From Platerodrilus igneus (Eukaryota > Arthropoda > Insecta > Coleoptera > Lycidae), in the NCBI GenBank assembly GCA_036346225.1, contig JARFIW010000170.1:12276501-12340500 (forward strand): a DNA stretch of 64,000 nt, written 5' to 3'. Shown in pieces: positions 33,625-45,199 of this stretch. Within the stretch, counting starts at the first letter, position 1. Each line of letters starts with the position of its first letter. A program made the translations under genes and the position numbers. The notes under the pieces were generated by a model. The model made no database searches and was not told the origin of the DNA. It was given only the letters and a program-made list of their open reading frames with translations.

Positions 33625-33699
33625 TTCAATTTGATCCGTGTCCTGAGTCCTTGCGCTGGTCGTTATGTGGTGGACGTTCGCGTCCCTGTCCGTCCGGCT

Positions 33700-34680
33700 T
33701 TATCCGTTCTGCGTACTGCCCCCTGTATTTCGACCGTCATCCGCGTTGTCGTCGCGCTGGTACCTGTTTTGTCTTTGTAAGTCGTTCTCCCGGTGTTCCC
33801 TATTGTAGTATGGTCTCCTGTTTCCGTCGTGTTCCCAGTGATTTCGGTGTCCGTGGTTAAAATAGTCCTGTCGGTAGCTGGGTCGATGTTCGTGATGGAA
33901 ATTGTCCTGTCTATGGTTGGGTCGCTGTTCGTGGTACGTATGTCGTCGGTTGTCATCCCTATAACCCCGGTTTTGATCCCAATGACTAGTCCGTGTTTTT
34001 GCCTCCAGTGCCGTTGCCAAATCGAAGTTTCTCATGACGCCTAAAAATTCCCGCAGTGTTTTAACATTATGGACCACAACCATCTTTGTCACTTCAGGCT
34101 CCATGTGGCCCGCAAGTAGTAGTACAATGTCGTCCTCGCACAACTTTGGTGTCAAGTGCTGTGCCTGGTTGAATTTGTCGATTGCGTATTCTTCGCGAGT
34201 CCCGTGTGTCCGACTGTAGTGTCCCGTAATCAAATTTGTACGTATGTCCGTCTGGTGCGTGTTGCTCCAGAACTGTTCCATAAATAGTCGTCGAAATTCC
34301 GCGTATGTGTCGTACTGTCGGCGTATGATGTTGTGCCACTTTTCCGCGTTCCCTGTCAATGTCGCCCCTACTATCTGTAACTTAGTCCTTTCATTTTCCG
34401 ATTCGACGATCTCGTCCAGTCTGTCTAGAAATCCCATCGGCTGTTCTGTCCTCCGTCCTTCAAATTTAGGTAGCGCGTCCCGATTCAATTTGATGTGCTG
34501 TCCGTAGTCCAGTCCAACGCGCCGTCGTTCTAGGTCGTCCAATTTTTCATGTATTTGTCTTACGTCATGTCCTACCCGGTTTTCTACTACAGTGACTTTG
34601 TCGTCCAGTTGTGTCTTAGTGTTCAAATTTTCGTTCTGTATCGTCTCTAAGGTTTGTCCTAAATTTCTGTAATTTGTCAA
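33700..34680 (-). pseudogene. Gypsy C Gag, main part
   Basis: 326 codons. Heptad-rich N-terminus, then a capsid-like core (AEKWHNIIRRQYDTYAEFRR, LMEQFW region), matching the Gag of Gypsy A over AEKWH and QAQHLTPKL. From about residue 235 the tail is a degenerate repeat rich in His, Arg, Asp and Tyr (HEQRPNHRQDNF, HEHRPSYRQDYF, HGHRNH). No CCHC zinc knuckle is visible, so RNA binding may rest on this basic tail. Confidence 0.85.
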
Positions 34681-35083
34681 ATGTCTTTTGTCGCATGTTT
34701 GAATTTCGAATGTAACGTCGTAAAACCACTGACCATTGTCTCCTCAACTGTCTCTACGCGTGTCTTGATTTCGGTCCGTAGGTCCGTTTTTTCGCGTTCA
34801 AGTCTCCCTGAATCTGTACCCGCGTATTTTCTAATTTGTCATCTATTCTGTCAATCTTTTCGTGTACCTCAATCCTTATGTCGTCCTTTTCGTTTTGTAT
34901 TTGCGTGAGTAGATAGTCCTGTGTATAATTCAGTTTAGCCGTCAGTTCGCGTGTGCCGTCCTAAACTCGTTCCTTAGTTCGGTGTGTGAATCTTCAATTT
35001 TTTCGTTAGCTCGGTCTTTAATTCTGTGTGTGAATCTGTAATTTGGTTCGTTAAAGTCGTATGTAAAGTCGTTATTTTGTTAT

Positions 35084-35449
35084 TTAAATGCGTATTTGCC
35101 TCTTTTGTTCAGTGCGTGAAGTTTCAATTCTGTCCGATAGTTCCGCCTTCAGTTCCGTGTTTGAAGTTTCAAATTTGTTCGTTAAATTTGTTTGCATGCT
35201 TATCAGAAATCTCATAATGTCCTGGGTTGCGTCGGTTTCTAATGCCCTTACCTCCGGTGCCGTCGGCTGGTCCGTGTCCATGTCTGTCACCTCCGGGTCT
35301 GTCTGCCTCGCCTCCGTCTCCTGGATGTCTCCCCCTGCGTCTAGCTCTATGTCTTGCGTCCTAATTTCATCGTTTAGTGTCGTGATTTCTGCTTCAATTC
35401 CGTATATCAGTCCCGATCTCGTAATCCGTTTCATTGCTGGGTCCGTCAT
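35084..35449 (-). pseudogene. Gypsy C Gag, N-terminal part
   Basis: 121 codons from ATG 35449. The opening MTDPAMKRITRSGLIYGIEA parallels the Gypsy A start at 38559 (MSDEERITRSGKFME). An acidic Thr/Asp/Glu-rich linker and a coiled-coil-like stretch follow (repeats of ELKAELSDRIETSRTE type). A phase change and stops separate it from the main Gag piece. More coiled-coil words can be read in other frames through 34680-35080. Confidence 0.8.
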
Positions 35450-35576
35450 CTTTGCAGCCTGTCTTTTTGAACTCGTATGCCTGAAAATATCTAACTACGG
35501 GCCCCACCTAATCTCAGGCTCCCGTGTCCTACTACTATTTCTGTCTAATTTCTACTCAATCTAGCCTTTTTTCAGC

Positions 35577-35594
35577 CCCACGTTGGGTTTGCCA
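35577..35594 (-). other. Candidate primer-binding site of Gypsy C
   Basis: Minus-strand TGGCAAACCCAACGTGGG, starting with the TGG expected opposite a tRNA CCA end, about 130 bases before the Gag ATG. The sequence just upstream lacks a clean LTR CA end, so the LTR edge at about 35595 is tentative. Confidence 0.4.
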
Positions 35595-36751
35595 CCTATA
35601 TTCTACCCCTTTACTTTGGGCTTCAACCTATATTATGTGTCCACTTTCCTTTTTACTATTATTAAATCTCGCTACTTGTCAGTTACTCACTCTTTATTTT
35701 ATAAATTTTTAAAATGTGCACACCTAATGCACGCCCCGTACTTGCAACGTTTGGTTGGTTCTTTAATTAATTATTTATTGCAATGCCTCGACTATTTAAG
35801 CTCTTAATCTCAGTGTGTTCAACTACTTATAGTGGGTTCCGTTATAAGTAGATGTGCTAAGTCCAACCAAAGTGCACTCTTTTGTTTTACTACTAAAATT
35901 GATACTCTACTTTTGTATATGCCAAAATTTCTAATAAGATCAAAGTTGCTTTGTGCCAAATTAACTTACTACCAAAATTTGTATGACTATTTTTTGACGT
36001 ATTAAAGATATATTTCAACACTCACCTGGTCTATACTCCGTTGATGCCGTTCTGACTGCTGGCACAAAATCCTTATCGCCGTATGCGTCTTCACACTGAT
36101 GTTCTTGAATTTTCGTGCCGCCTCCAGGTGTCCTTGAATTTTAACTGCTCCCCAATACCTGAAATGATTAACCCAAATTTAGAATTTAGAAAAATCAGTG
36201 CTACAACTTCCCCTGTGCTAATCTCCGCTTCGAATCCTTGTTTTCTCTATAAATCCGTCCGCTTCTCCGTATCTAATCCCAATCTACTCGTTCCTGTATC
36301 TTTTTGCTCGATGCTCCTGCTACCTATAAACCGCTCTCCAATATCCAACTTCTTTCTTATGTATAACCACTCTCGATGTCCTTCTACCTTTAAGCCGTAC
36401 TCCAATATCCAACTTCTTTCTATGTATATCCACTCTCGATGTCCTGCTACCTTTAAACCGCTCTCCAATATCACTTCAAATCTATATAACCACTCTCCAA
36501 ATCCAATAATTTACCGTCGCACAATCACTACTATTCACTTTATACTTTCGATGCTTGTTTCTTTACCACTTTATTCAATTGAAACTCCTTTTAAAACAAC
36601 TACTTTTATTTACTTTTTAAATGTTTTGATACAAATTAGCACAGTTAGTAAAACACGTCTTTTTACAAAATTGGTTCTAAAATAATCTGCCTTGTTTACT
36701 CTCTAAGGCGACCATGTTAACTCCCTTAGCCTACTACATCTCAAAGTTCAT

Positions 36752-36755
<4 letters not shown>
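35595..36755 (-). mobile_element. Gypsy C 5' LTR (right-hand), boundaries tentative
   Basis: On the minus strand it starts TGTTATGAACTTTGAGATG at 36755, right at (TA)n tract 7. Bases 36140-36755 repeat the left segment 28900-29578, but 35595-36139 has no counterpart in the left terminal block, and the inverted arms of the left block are absent here. The two ends therefore do not form a normal matched LTR pair. Confidence 0.6.

Positions 36756-36804
<49 letters not shown>
36756..36804. repeat. (TA)n microsatellite 7
   Basis: About 22 AT units ending in TATTTA, between the 5' ends of Gypsy C (minus strand) and Gypsy A (plus strand). Confidence 0.95.
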
Positions 36805-36805
<1 letters not shown>

Positions 36806-38214
36806 TATATACTGTCAAGAAGGGGTGGGCTTATAAAATGTTTAAATAGGGCTTCGAAACGACTTTGCTAGAATGGGGTATATTTGGTTTTGTTTGAGTA
36901 TTTTCTTTCAGGTATTTTGGTTTATAAATTAACAACAACTATTCCACGTTTATAAATTTATAAAGCTTTTGAAACTGCATTGCATTCAACAACATATACC
37001 GCCATAGACCAGGCTAAGCTAGTTATAAGTTTGCATTGTATACGTATTTTAATTGTTATGGTTGCACGATATGAAATTTAATTTGAGTTAGCGTTTTCAG
37101 AACCATTTGAATGTAAAACAAATATCAAAATTGCTTGGTATACTGCACGCTTTTAAAATTTTAAGGAGTTAAGTGATACTCCGTAAAATTTGTAAATCAA
37201 TTTCAGTTTGAATATGTTTTAACAATTAAAGATTGGTTATGTAATGACAGGACGTTTACCGAATAAGACATAAATGTCTGTTGCGTACAATTTAAAAACT
37301 GAACCATCAAAGTTTGTTAGCTATTTTCAATATTGTAAAAAGTTCAATATACATAAATCACTGGATTACAAACCATCTAGAAAATGAATGTATCTAGAGA
37401 AACAACTGTATTATTAATCAATTATTAATAATTAGAAATTGCATAGTGTGCGTAGAGATAGTTGCCATGGCAACGGAAAACAAAAGAAGACGGATTTTAT
37501 TTATAAGGGACTTCAAATTGATATTACTGAAAAATAGACGTGTTTTTGTACTGTTATGAGTTTTATTACATTTAAAAAGTTACGAGAAAGTTTTGAAAGT
37601 CAAGTTGTACCTGGAGATAGCAAATAGTAGCAGTTTTACGAATAAAAGTTAATTAAAAGAGGGAGTGCTGGTCTGTACCGTTATTGTTTGAAGACGAAAG
37701 CATAGTGGAATTGGAGTTATCTGAGTATTTGTATAACATAAAATTTGTAGAAATATTCGTAGTTTTATAGTCTGGAGATTACCAGTTGCTCGAGTTACTT
37801 ATTTATTTACAGGAGGTGCCTGCAGCTGGTCACTTGGCTTCAGGACGGCTGGAAGGCGGCGCTTGTATCTGGATTCCAGGTATTAGTATTTAATATCTAC
37901 GCAGTGCTTTAATCAAATTTATAAAAGTGGAACTAGTGTTTGGGAATACTTTTGGCTTTTAAAATTATTTTGAAAATCCTTGGATATTTGTTTGGGTGTC
38001 TAGTTGAGAGGTGTTTGCCTAGGACGGACCCACCCTAGGTAGATTCCGCCACGTGTTTGACGGCCCTGTAAAATATTTAAGTGCAGCAGCCGTGTAAAAT
38101 ATTTAAAGATAAATTGTGTGGCATAACTCAACAAGGCTCTAAAATAAGACAAGGAGTGACAGATAGATATATTACGCCTATCACTAATAAGGTAGGATCA
38201 CAGTATATATAACA
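36805..38214 (+). mobile_element. Gypsy A 5' LTR
   Basis: About 1.4 kb. The edge begins TTATATACTGTCAAGAAGG (TG at 36813) and ends ACAGTATATATAACA, so the ends are partly self-complementary (TATATACTGT and ACAGTATATA). Near-identical to 57004-58415, and the differences are mostly single-base indels. Confidence 0.92.
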
Positions 38215-38233
38215 GATGGCGCTAACAACGTGA
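38215..38233 (+). other. Gypsy A primer-binding site
   Basis: Directly after the LTR comes GATGGCGCTAACAACGTG. The TGGCGC start two bases past the LTR end is also present in Gypsy B (GATGGCGCCTTCAACC). The priming tRNA is not assigned. Confidence 0.6.
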
Positions 38234-38558
38234 GGCAGAGTAGATTTGTTAGTTGTACGTTGCATATATTCTATTTAAAAGTGAAAATTAATATTTGATT
38301 GACGTTTCATATATATTTATTTGACAGTTGTTGAAGGTTTTGAATTTATTGTAGTAGGCTAAGACGTAATTTGATATTCACACTTTGGTCAATTTTAGCG
38401 ACGGTAAAACATTAGGTGGGGCTCGAATAGGTAAATAACTTCGCAACAAAATATTTGTTCGCCTAAAGGTGGGGCTCGATAGGGCTGATTCAGATTTGCA
38501 GAGGTTGTGTAGCTTAGTGGGGCACATCATTGAAGTTTATTTTGAAAATTAAAGGGAC

Positions 38559-40148
38559 ATGTCTGATGAGGAGAGAATCACGAGGTCAGGAAAGTTTATG
38601 GAGTTGAGACTGGTGTGAGAGGGCAACCGGTGGTTAAGACTGTAGCAGCAGGGGATGCTAAGGATGAAGCTGGGGATATGTGGAGCCGGAGGTGATTATT
38701 GTGAATTCAGGGGTACATCGGGAGAAAATGAAATTGATAAGGAAAAGAGAATATGCAGATCCAAGATGTGATGATGGTTTTGTTGGAATTAAAAGGGTCG
38801 TTAACTAAGTCGCATGAAGAATTGAGAGGATCATTGTTGGCCGAGGTTAGAAATTCACAAGCGGAAGTTAAGGAAAAATTTGATATGATGGAAATGAAAA
38901 TTGAAGGAATTAATGTATCAATACAGAGCAGTTTGTGTTCATTTAAGGATGAAGTTCTGAAGGACGTAGAGGATAGAGTCCAGGTTGTAGAAGGAAGGTA
39001 ACAACAGGTTTAAATGAATTAAGGAAGAGCTGTACATGGTCGAAGTTAGACAGACAGAAAAATTGCAGAATTTAGGTGAAATAGTTCGATTCAGACGGAG
39101 GACAATATTAACTCTAAAACGAAATTATAGGCAAATTGCGGGCGAGTCAGGAGGTGGCAGAGAAGCTGAGAAGGGATACGACGGTTCTGGGGAATACGGT
39201 AAATGGATTGTCTGGTCTTGAAGGGAATGTTAGACAGATGAGAGAACAGTTGGTTGAATTGGAAAGGGGAAGAGTTGTTTGTGATGCAGGATACCAGTAT
39301 AGGCTAGGAAAGAGACCTTGCCGAGGTTTGAAGGCAGAAAGAATGAGCAGCCGATGGTCTATCTTAGCAAGTTGGACGAGATGGTAGAGAGTGAGCCTGA
39401 GAGGGTGAAGATGCAGATGGTGAGCGTGACATTGGGGGGTTGTGCAGAGAAATGGCACTGTATCGTGAGGAGGCAATATAGTTCGTACGAGGAATTTCGA
39501 AGGCTATTCATAGAACAATATTGGGGAAACACGCATCAGGCTAATATTCGAACGGATTTAAACACTGGGAACTATAGGTCATACCAGGGATCGAGAGAAA
39601 ATTATGTGATTGAAAAGTATAACCAGGCGCAGCACCTGATTCCTAAATTAAGAGAAGATGAAATTATATTATTGTTGTCAAGGCATATGGAGGCGGAAAT
39701 AACTAGGGCCGTAGCGATACAAAACGTTCGGACTTTAAGAGACTTTTTGGAAATGATGCGAAATTATGACGTAGCTAGGACGTTTGAAACGAATACCAGG
39801 GAAAATAGTGATAATAGGAATTGGGATAGGAATAGGAATAGCACAGACTACCAGAGGACTGGGGTGCAAGGATACAATTATAGGGAGAATGGACAGGACA
39901 ACTACAGAAAGCAATATCAGGAAATCAAAGGAGAACGAATAATAATTGGGAACAACGTTTTAATAGAGACGATAATTATAGGGGGAACAATGACTGGAAC
40001 AGGACGGATAGGAATGACAGAGGTTTTGGACAGCAAAGGACGGGTTTTGGGCAGAGATGGCAGAGAGAAAGGGAGCAGAGATCAACGGATCAGGGGGAAA
40101 TACCGACAGGGATTAGAGACCGAGAACGGGAGACAGATAGAAACTTGA
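38559..40148 (+). pseudogene. Gypsy A Gag, frameshifted
   Basis: Starts ATG 38559 (MSDEERITRSG) in the same style as Gypsy C Gag. The coiled-coil part is readable at 38753-39001, and the core is at 39318-40148 with AEKWHCIVRRQYSSYEEFRR and QAQHLIPKLREDE. The tail is Arg/Asn/Asp-rich with runs of NRNW/DRNRN type and no zinc knuckle. Several single-base shifts break the frame. Confidence 0.85.
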
Positions 40149-42521
40149 CGATCCAACACGTAACAACAAGAGACACGCGACAGAGATCGGAGGATAGGAT
40201 AGAGAAAGTGGAGGTCCACGATAAACCCACGGTACAAAAAAACGTCGATTTATTAGTGTTAGGAAAATCAGATTTAGGGACACAGCATAGTATTAGTTTA
40301 GTAGATAAGTTGTTAGATAATAAGTTTGAAAGAAGGCGGAGTTACCATTTATTCATATTAGGATTCTGTTTACACGGCATTGATAGATACAGGGTCGCAG
40401 TTATCGCTGGTGAGAGAGGAAATAGTTTTGAAACATGCAGAATTATTCAAAGGGAAAATTTGTAGGGTTAAGAGTATTAATTTATGGTCTGCGATTAAGA
40501 GGAAGTTAACTACGATAGACAAAGTTGTACAGTATCGATTGTATTAGGAAGTACCAGACTAGGTGAAGTAGAGTTTTGGATAGCAAGAGGATTATATTTA
40601 GATTTTATTGTAGGGATAGATGTAATTGAGGAATTTGGACTGGTTATAGATGGTAAAGCACGAATGGTAAAGGTATTAAATTTAGAGAAGAAATGGGTGG
40701 TGCCTAAGGATAATCGGGATACTAGGGATGAGATAAATACAGATAGTATAGGATCAGGAAAGACTAAGAATAGAATTTATGATGGAATTGATGAGTTACG
40801 GTTATGTAATATATTTGAGAAGGTATTTGATGAGGAACAGATAGGATTAATAGGGTGGATATGAAGGAAATGTTATATGAGGTGTTTAATAGACATGCAG
40901 GAGTTTTTAGTAATGAGCCTAGGTTTGCGAAGGAGTATACGCATAAGTTAGAGGTCACAGACGAGGAAGTTTTCGTACTAGGGTATATCCAATACCATTT
41001 GCATTAAGGGGTCGAGTGAAAATGAGATTAAAAGATGTTAAAAGAGGGAATTATTGAATCAGCGAGAACACCCTATATCAATCCGGTAGTGGTTGTGCCT
41101 AAATCTGATAAGTTAGAATTAAGAATATGTTTAGATGCTAGGAGATTGAATGCGATTACTAAACCACAATTTGAACAACCAAAATCACTAGATAATTTGT
41201 TATACAAGGTAAGCGAGATGAAAGTTTTAGCAAACTGGACTTAAAGAATTCTTTTGGCTAATTCCTTTGCATGAGGAAAGTCGGAAGTATACTGGACTTA
41301 GCATTGAAGGAGATTTATCAGTACAGAGTTGTTCCATTTGGTCTTTCAACGTCATCCGCTGCATTAGTTCGAGCCATGCAGAAGTTATTAGATGAGTACG
41401 AAGACTTCTGTACGCACTATGTCGATGATATTTTGATTTTTCTAAGAACGAGTTAGAACATTTAGAACATTTAAGAAAAGTGATCCGAAGGTTAGACGAG
41501 GAGGTTTGAGGTTGAATTCGAAGAAGTGTGAGTTTTTAAGGACCAGGTAAAGTATTTGGGGTTTGTCGTTGGCAGCGAAGGAATTATAATTTGTGAAAAA
41601 CGCTTGGACGAGTTGAAGAATTTGAAACAGCCAAGAAATTTGAAAGGTTTAAGAGGATTTTAGGTGTATTAAATTATTATCGTCGATTCATACCAAAATA
41701 TTCGGAGTTGTGCATTCCATTGTTGGAGTTGTTAAAAGAACGAAAGGTGGAAATGGAACGAGCAAAGGGAGCAGGCATTTCGGGAGTTGAAGGCGGTATT
41801 TTATAGGGAACTGTCATTAAAATATCCCAATTTTACGGATCCATTTATTTTAAGGACAGACGCTTCGAGTTTTGCAATAGGGGCTGAGTTGGTGCAGGTT
41901 CAAGAAGGAGAGAAGTGCCAATTTGTTTTATTTCGAGGGCTCTGAAAGACTGCGAGACTAGGTATTCGACAGCGGAAAAGAGATGCTGGCAATCGATATG
42001 CTGTGAAGAAGTTAAGATTTTATTTATTGGGTAATAAATTTCTGGTTGAATCGGATAACACAGTGGTCACGTTTCTGAAGAAGAAAGAGTTTTGAACAGT
42101 CGATTGTATAGATGGGCGTTAGTATTGCAGGAATATGATTTTGAGATTAGACATAAACCTGGTAAAGAAAATGTTACGGCTGATTTCTTTAGTAGGAAGG
42201 ATGAAGGGTTGCTAACGGATAGTAGGAATGGATTTTTGATTGCATTGCAAGTGTTTGAAGATCTGGGAAGATGGTCGAATGCCAGATTTCATCGGATGCA
42301 AGCACACGAAGAAATAAGGGTGATCAGAGAAAAATTATTCAGAGAGAATTTAGAACAAGACAGAGGTTTTTATATGGTCGAGGGAGTTTTGGTGAAAAGG
42401 TTATGGGATGATGAATTATTAGTGTTAACGACACAGGTAGCCGTTGAGCTGATCCAGGAAATTCATACTACGTTTGGTCATATAGGGATTCGTAAGACGT
42501 TCTTGATATTTAGGGAAGCTT
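40145..42521 (+). pseudogene. Gypsy A Pol, part 1: protease, RT, RNase H, start of integrase
   Basis: Protease active site ALIDTGSQLSLV, with GAT ACA GGG at 40386-40394. RT pieces follow at 41035-41244 (EGIIESARTPYINPVVVVP, RICLDARRLNAITK) and 41271-41456 (VVPFGLSTSSAALVRAMQK, catalytic YVDD at 41418-41429). RNase H words lie at 41800-42090 (FILRTDASSFAIGAELVQ). An open frame follows from 42092 with DFEIRHKPGKENVTADFF and the integrase entry TTFGHIGIRKTFLIFREA, containing the two zinc-binding histidines. It stops where Gypsy B inserts. Frames shift many times by one base. Confidence 0.88.
42518..42521. repeat. Target-site duplication of Gypsy B, left copy (GCTT)
   Basis: GCTT immediately left of the Gypsy B 5' LTR. 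The same four bases follow the 3' LTR at 55868-55871. Both lie within the Gypsy A integrase frame. Confidence 0.9.
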
Positions 42522-43219
42522 TGTTACGTGCAAATCGAATTTGCACTTAAACATTGTTTTAGTTAGTTTTCTTGATGTGCGGAAGTTCCCGCCATAATTT
42601 TAAATACGCAAGAAGCGGGAACAATTTAAATAGACTGGGCGGGGCTTCCGCACGTCACAATAGTGCAATTGGCAAGTGTGAATTATCCCGATAGGGGTAA
42701 GGCAATGCTACAAAAGAGTAAGGGAGTTCCGCGGTTCTCGCGCGGAAACGTGGCTTTTTTACGCCGAACTTTGAAGTGAACAGTCGTGCGGGGTGTCGTG
42801 TTATCTTATTATGTAGATTTCCTTATCTTGATTATCTTTCCTTAATTACCTATTCCTGTCTTCCACTGCATATAGGAACGGAGATGACCCTGGAGCATCC
42901 CATGACCCCGAGATAATTTGGAGGTCCAACTCTACCAGCAGCAGCGATGCAGAGGCTACCGCAGCGTGATTTCCTGCCGGTTAGCGGATCCTTCACGTGA
43001 GTAGACTCTCTAATTTTTATTGTTTTAATTTTATGTAACTTCGCTTAATTATGGCGCAATATAAATTATCAGTGACGTCATGGTGTATCTTATGAACTTT
43101 GGTAATTGTATTACCGGCTTTTAAGAGCCATCTATCGGCATTTCAATGTACCAGAATCTAAGTGTTACATTTTGTTAACTGCATTACCGACCAGATAAAA
43201 CTTTAAACGAAGTGTAGCA
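42522..43219 (+). mobile_element. Gypsy B 5' LTR
   Basis: 698 bp. Starts TGTTACGTGCAAATCG and ends GTGTAGCA. A hairpin GTGCAAATCGAATTTGCAC lies six bases in. Contains a GGGCGGGGC box near 42637. Differs from the 3' LTR only by a few single-base indels where I compared them. Confidence 0.95.
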
Positions 43220-43236
43220 GATGGCGCCTTCAACCT
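43220..43236 (+). other. Gypsy B primer-binding site
   Basis: GATGGCGCCTTCAACCT just after the LTR, with TGG two bases from the LTR end. Confidence 0.6.
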
Positions 43237-43827
43237 GTTCAGGCTATGAACTTCAGGGTTTCTTCTTTGTTTTAGGTTATGTTAATTTCAGTTACAACCA
43301 TGCAATATTTTAACAGATGTTATTGAAACAGTTTTTCACTTAAGGAAACGTATTTTTATTCATGTAAGTATTTACCTTACCTTATGTCTTTAAATACAGT
43401 ATTATAGAATTACCTATTAAAATATCTTTAGTTGCTTTCCTTAACTTTGAAAGGCCGTTTTTTGAAACTTAAATACATTGTTCTTTATGTTACATTCTAA
43501 AATTGCATTATGGTTTATCCTTTACATGAAAATTTTGTGTTTAAAAACACTTGAGTGAAATAAATTGCTAGTATACCTTTTAAGAAGTGTTTGACTATAC
43601 GTTGTTGCCTTATAGGTTAAATAACATATCCTCTGCGTCCATTTTCCATTTTGGAAGGCTTCTTTATCATTATCTATAAAATATGTATTTAACTGAACAT
43701 TGATTTCGTTTCCATATACCTTAAATGTGTTTCTTTGGTGTTATCGGTGACGTTCTAACAAGTTCTTACCTCTAAATATCGTATCGTATTACCTTAAAGT
43801 AACTGTAACGTGTTTTTACCTTCTAAT
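43237..43827. other. Gypsy B 5' leader
   Basis: About 590 bases of untranslated AT-rich sequence between the primer site and the Gag frame. An in-frame stop at about 43825 limits the Gag frame. Confidence 0.6.
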
Positions 43828-44954
43828 CTGCGTCAAAATCGCATATTTTTATATCGTGTCTTGAATATTGTATTCATAATGAACGTATCACATCTAAAAT
43901 CCTCGAATTAATCTACGAGCTGGAATGTAGAAGTATCATAGCTGCGAGCAATCAGAATGATAGGCGATCTCAACTTAGGGCTGTTTTGTCACAGGAAACC
44001 AAAGGCGTTGCTATCTTAAAGAACCCTGTTGGCGATTGGCCACTCAACGTATCAGAAATTAAATTATCTTTAGATGATATATCGGGTATAATAAACAAAA
44101 CAGATCCTGCGGCTACTAATATCGAATTAGGGAGATTGACTTCAAGAATAACTCACGTCAAACACCGTATCGAATCATTATCTTTATATAACGATGACCA
44201 AGCGACTCAAGCTAAACAAAGTTTGTTGTCCGAGGTGTTATTGCTTGAAGGAATTCTTTTAGAAAGACTTAATCCTAACGCAGACGTAGATATATCGTTA
44301 CCTTTTTCAAATCTTGCGCTTGCCGAACCTAAACCATTAGGAAAACCTATACCTGTATACAAATGGGGTCTCACCTTTGAAGGGTTTGATTCGAAGGTTT
44401 CTTTATCATCCTTTCTTGACCGGATTAACGATTTTAAAATTTCTCGCGGGTGTACCGACCAGGACCTATTTATCTCAGCTGGTGATTTGTTCGCAGGCTC
44501 AGCGTTAATATGGTACAGAAACATACGACACCAAATTTCTACCTGGAATGAGTTAGTTGCCTGTTTAAAACGAGATTTCCTACCTTATGGCTACATTAAC
44601 GATCTTTGGAACGAAATCCGAAACCGAACTCAAGGTCCCGACGAAAATGTTGTGTCTTTTATTACCTCATTAGAAGCTTTATATAGCAGACTCGACAAAA
44701 AACCTTCTGAATCCGAAATTATCGATCAATTACTTAGAAATTTGAACCCCTATTTCTCAGAACGTTTGGCATTACAGACCATATCTTCGCTAGCTCATTT
44801 TAAAGACCTATGTCGCTCTCTTCAAGAAGTGAGGTCAAGGATTGACAAATATCGACCACCACCCGAGAAATTATCTGGTCTCCTAGAACCTGATCTAGCT
44901 TGCCAAGTTCGACCTTCCGTAAACTATCTACCCTTAACGTTCCTCCTACCATAA
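43828..44954 (+). CDS. Gypsy B Gag
   Basis: A frame open from about 43828 to the stop at 44952-44954. There is no ATG in this frame before the conserved part. An ATG at 43878 lies in another phase and would join after a one-base slip, so either start or sequence is in doubt. The clear part (from 43986, 322 codons) has FEGFDSKVSLSSFLDRINDF and ALIWYRNIRHQISTWNELV, typical of Gypsy Gag (retrotransposon capsid, SALIWYRN..W.EL..F). It forms virus-like particles around the element RNA. Confidence 0.82.
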
Positions 44955-45199
44955 CTAATAACGCACTTACCTGTTGGAACTGCAAGCGAAGTGGACATAG
45001 CTATACTGTCTGCACATACCCTAAAAATATTTTTTGTTATGGTTGTGGTCGCTCAAATATCTACAAATCTAACTGCACCAACTGTAATCCTAACGTATCG
45101 GGAAACTCCCGTCGAGATATTTCAAATCAGGGTGTGAATATCTCAAGAAACCAAAATCGCCCTCAACACCAATCATTCAACGGACACAGACGCCAATAA
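44900..45199 (+). CDS. Gypsy B nucleocapsid zinc-knuckle segment
   Basis: Overlaps the Gag frame by 55 bases in another phase. Contains a proper CCHC knuckle CWNCKRSGHSYTVC from 44972, then CYGCGRSNIYKSNC, where the expected histidine is isoleucine, so the second knuckle should not bind zinc normally. The tail is Arg/Asn/Gln-rich. It binds element RNA. Whether the overlap is a programmed shift or a decay or sequencing error cannot be settled here. Confidence 0.8.
   Translation: MPSSTFRKLSTLNVPPTITNNALTCWNCKRSGHSYTVCTYPKNIFCYGCGRSNIYKSNCTNCNPNVSGNSRRDISNQGVNISRNQNRPQHQSFNGHRRQ

Larger units (their letters stand above)
28361..36755 (-). mobile_element. Ty3/Gypsy LTR retrotransposon C, frameshifted, with rearranged 3' end
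   Basis: On the minus strand: 5' LTR-like block (36755 down to about 35595), primer-binding-like site, gag (35449-33700), protease (33624-33373), RT (33230 to about 32346), RNase H (32112 to about 31600), integrase (to 30574) and a GPY/F-type tail (30568-30353). The polypurine-like AGTGGGGCC follows at 30113-30105. The 3' terminal block 30098-28361 is not a simple copy of the 5' block: it holds the shared segment 28900-29578 between two 539 bp inverted arms. It belongs to the same subfamily as Gypsy A by protein and polypurine tract, but has different LTRs. Confidence 0.88.
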
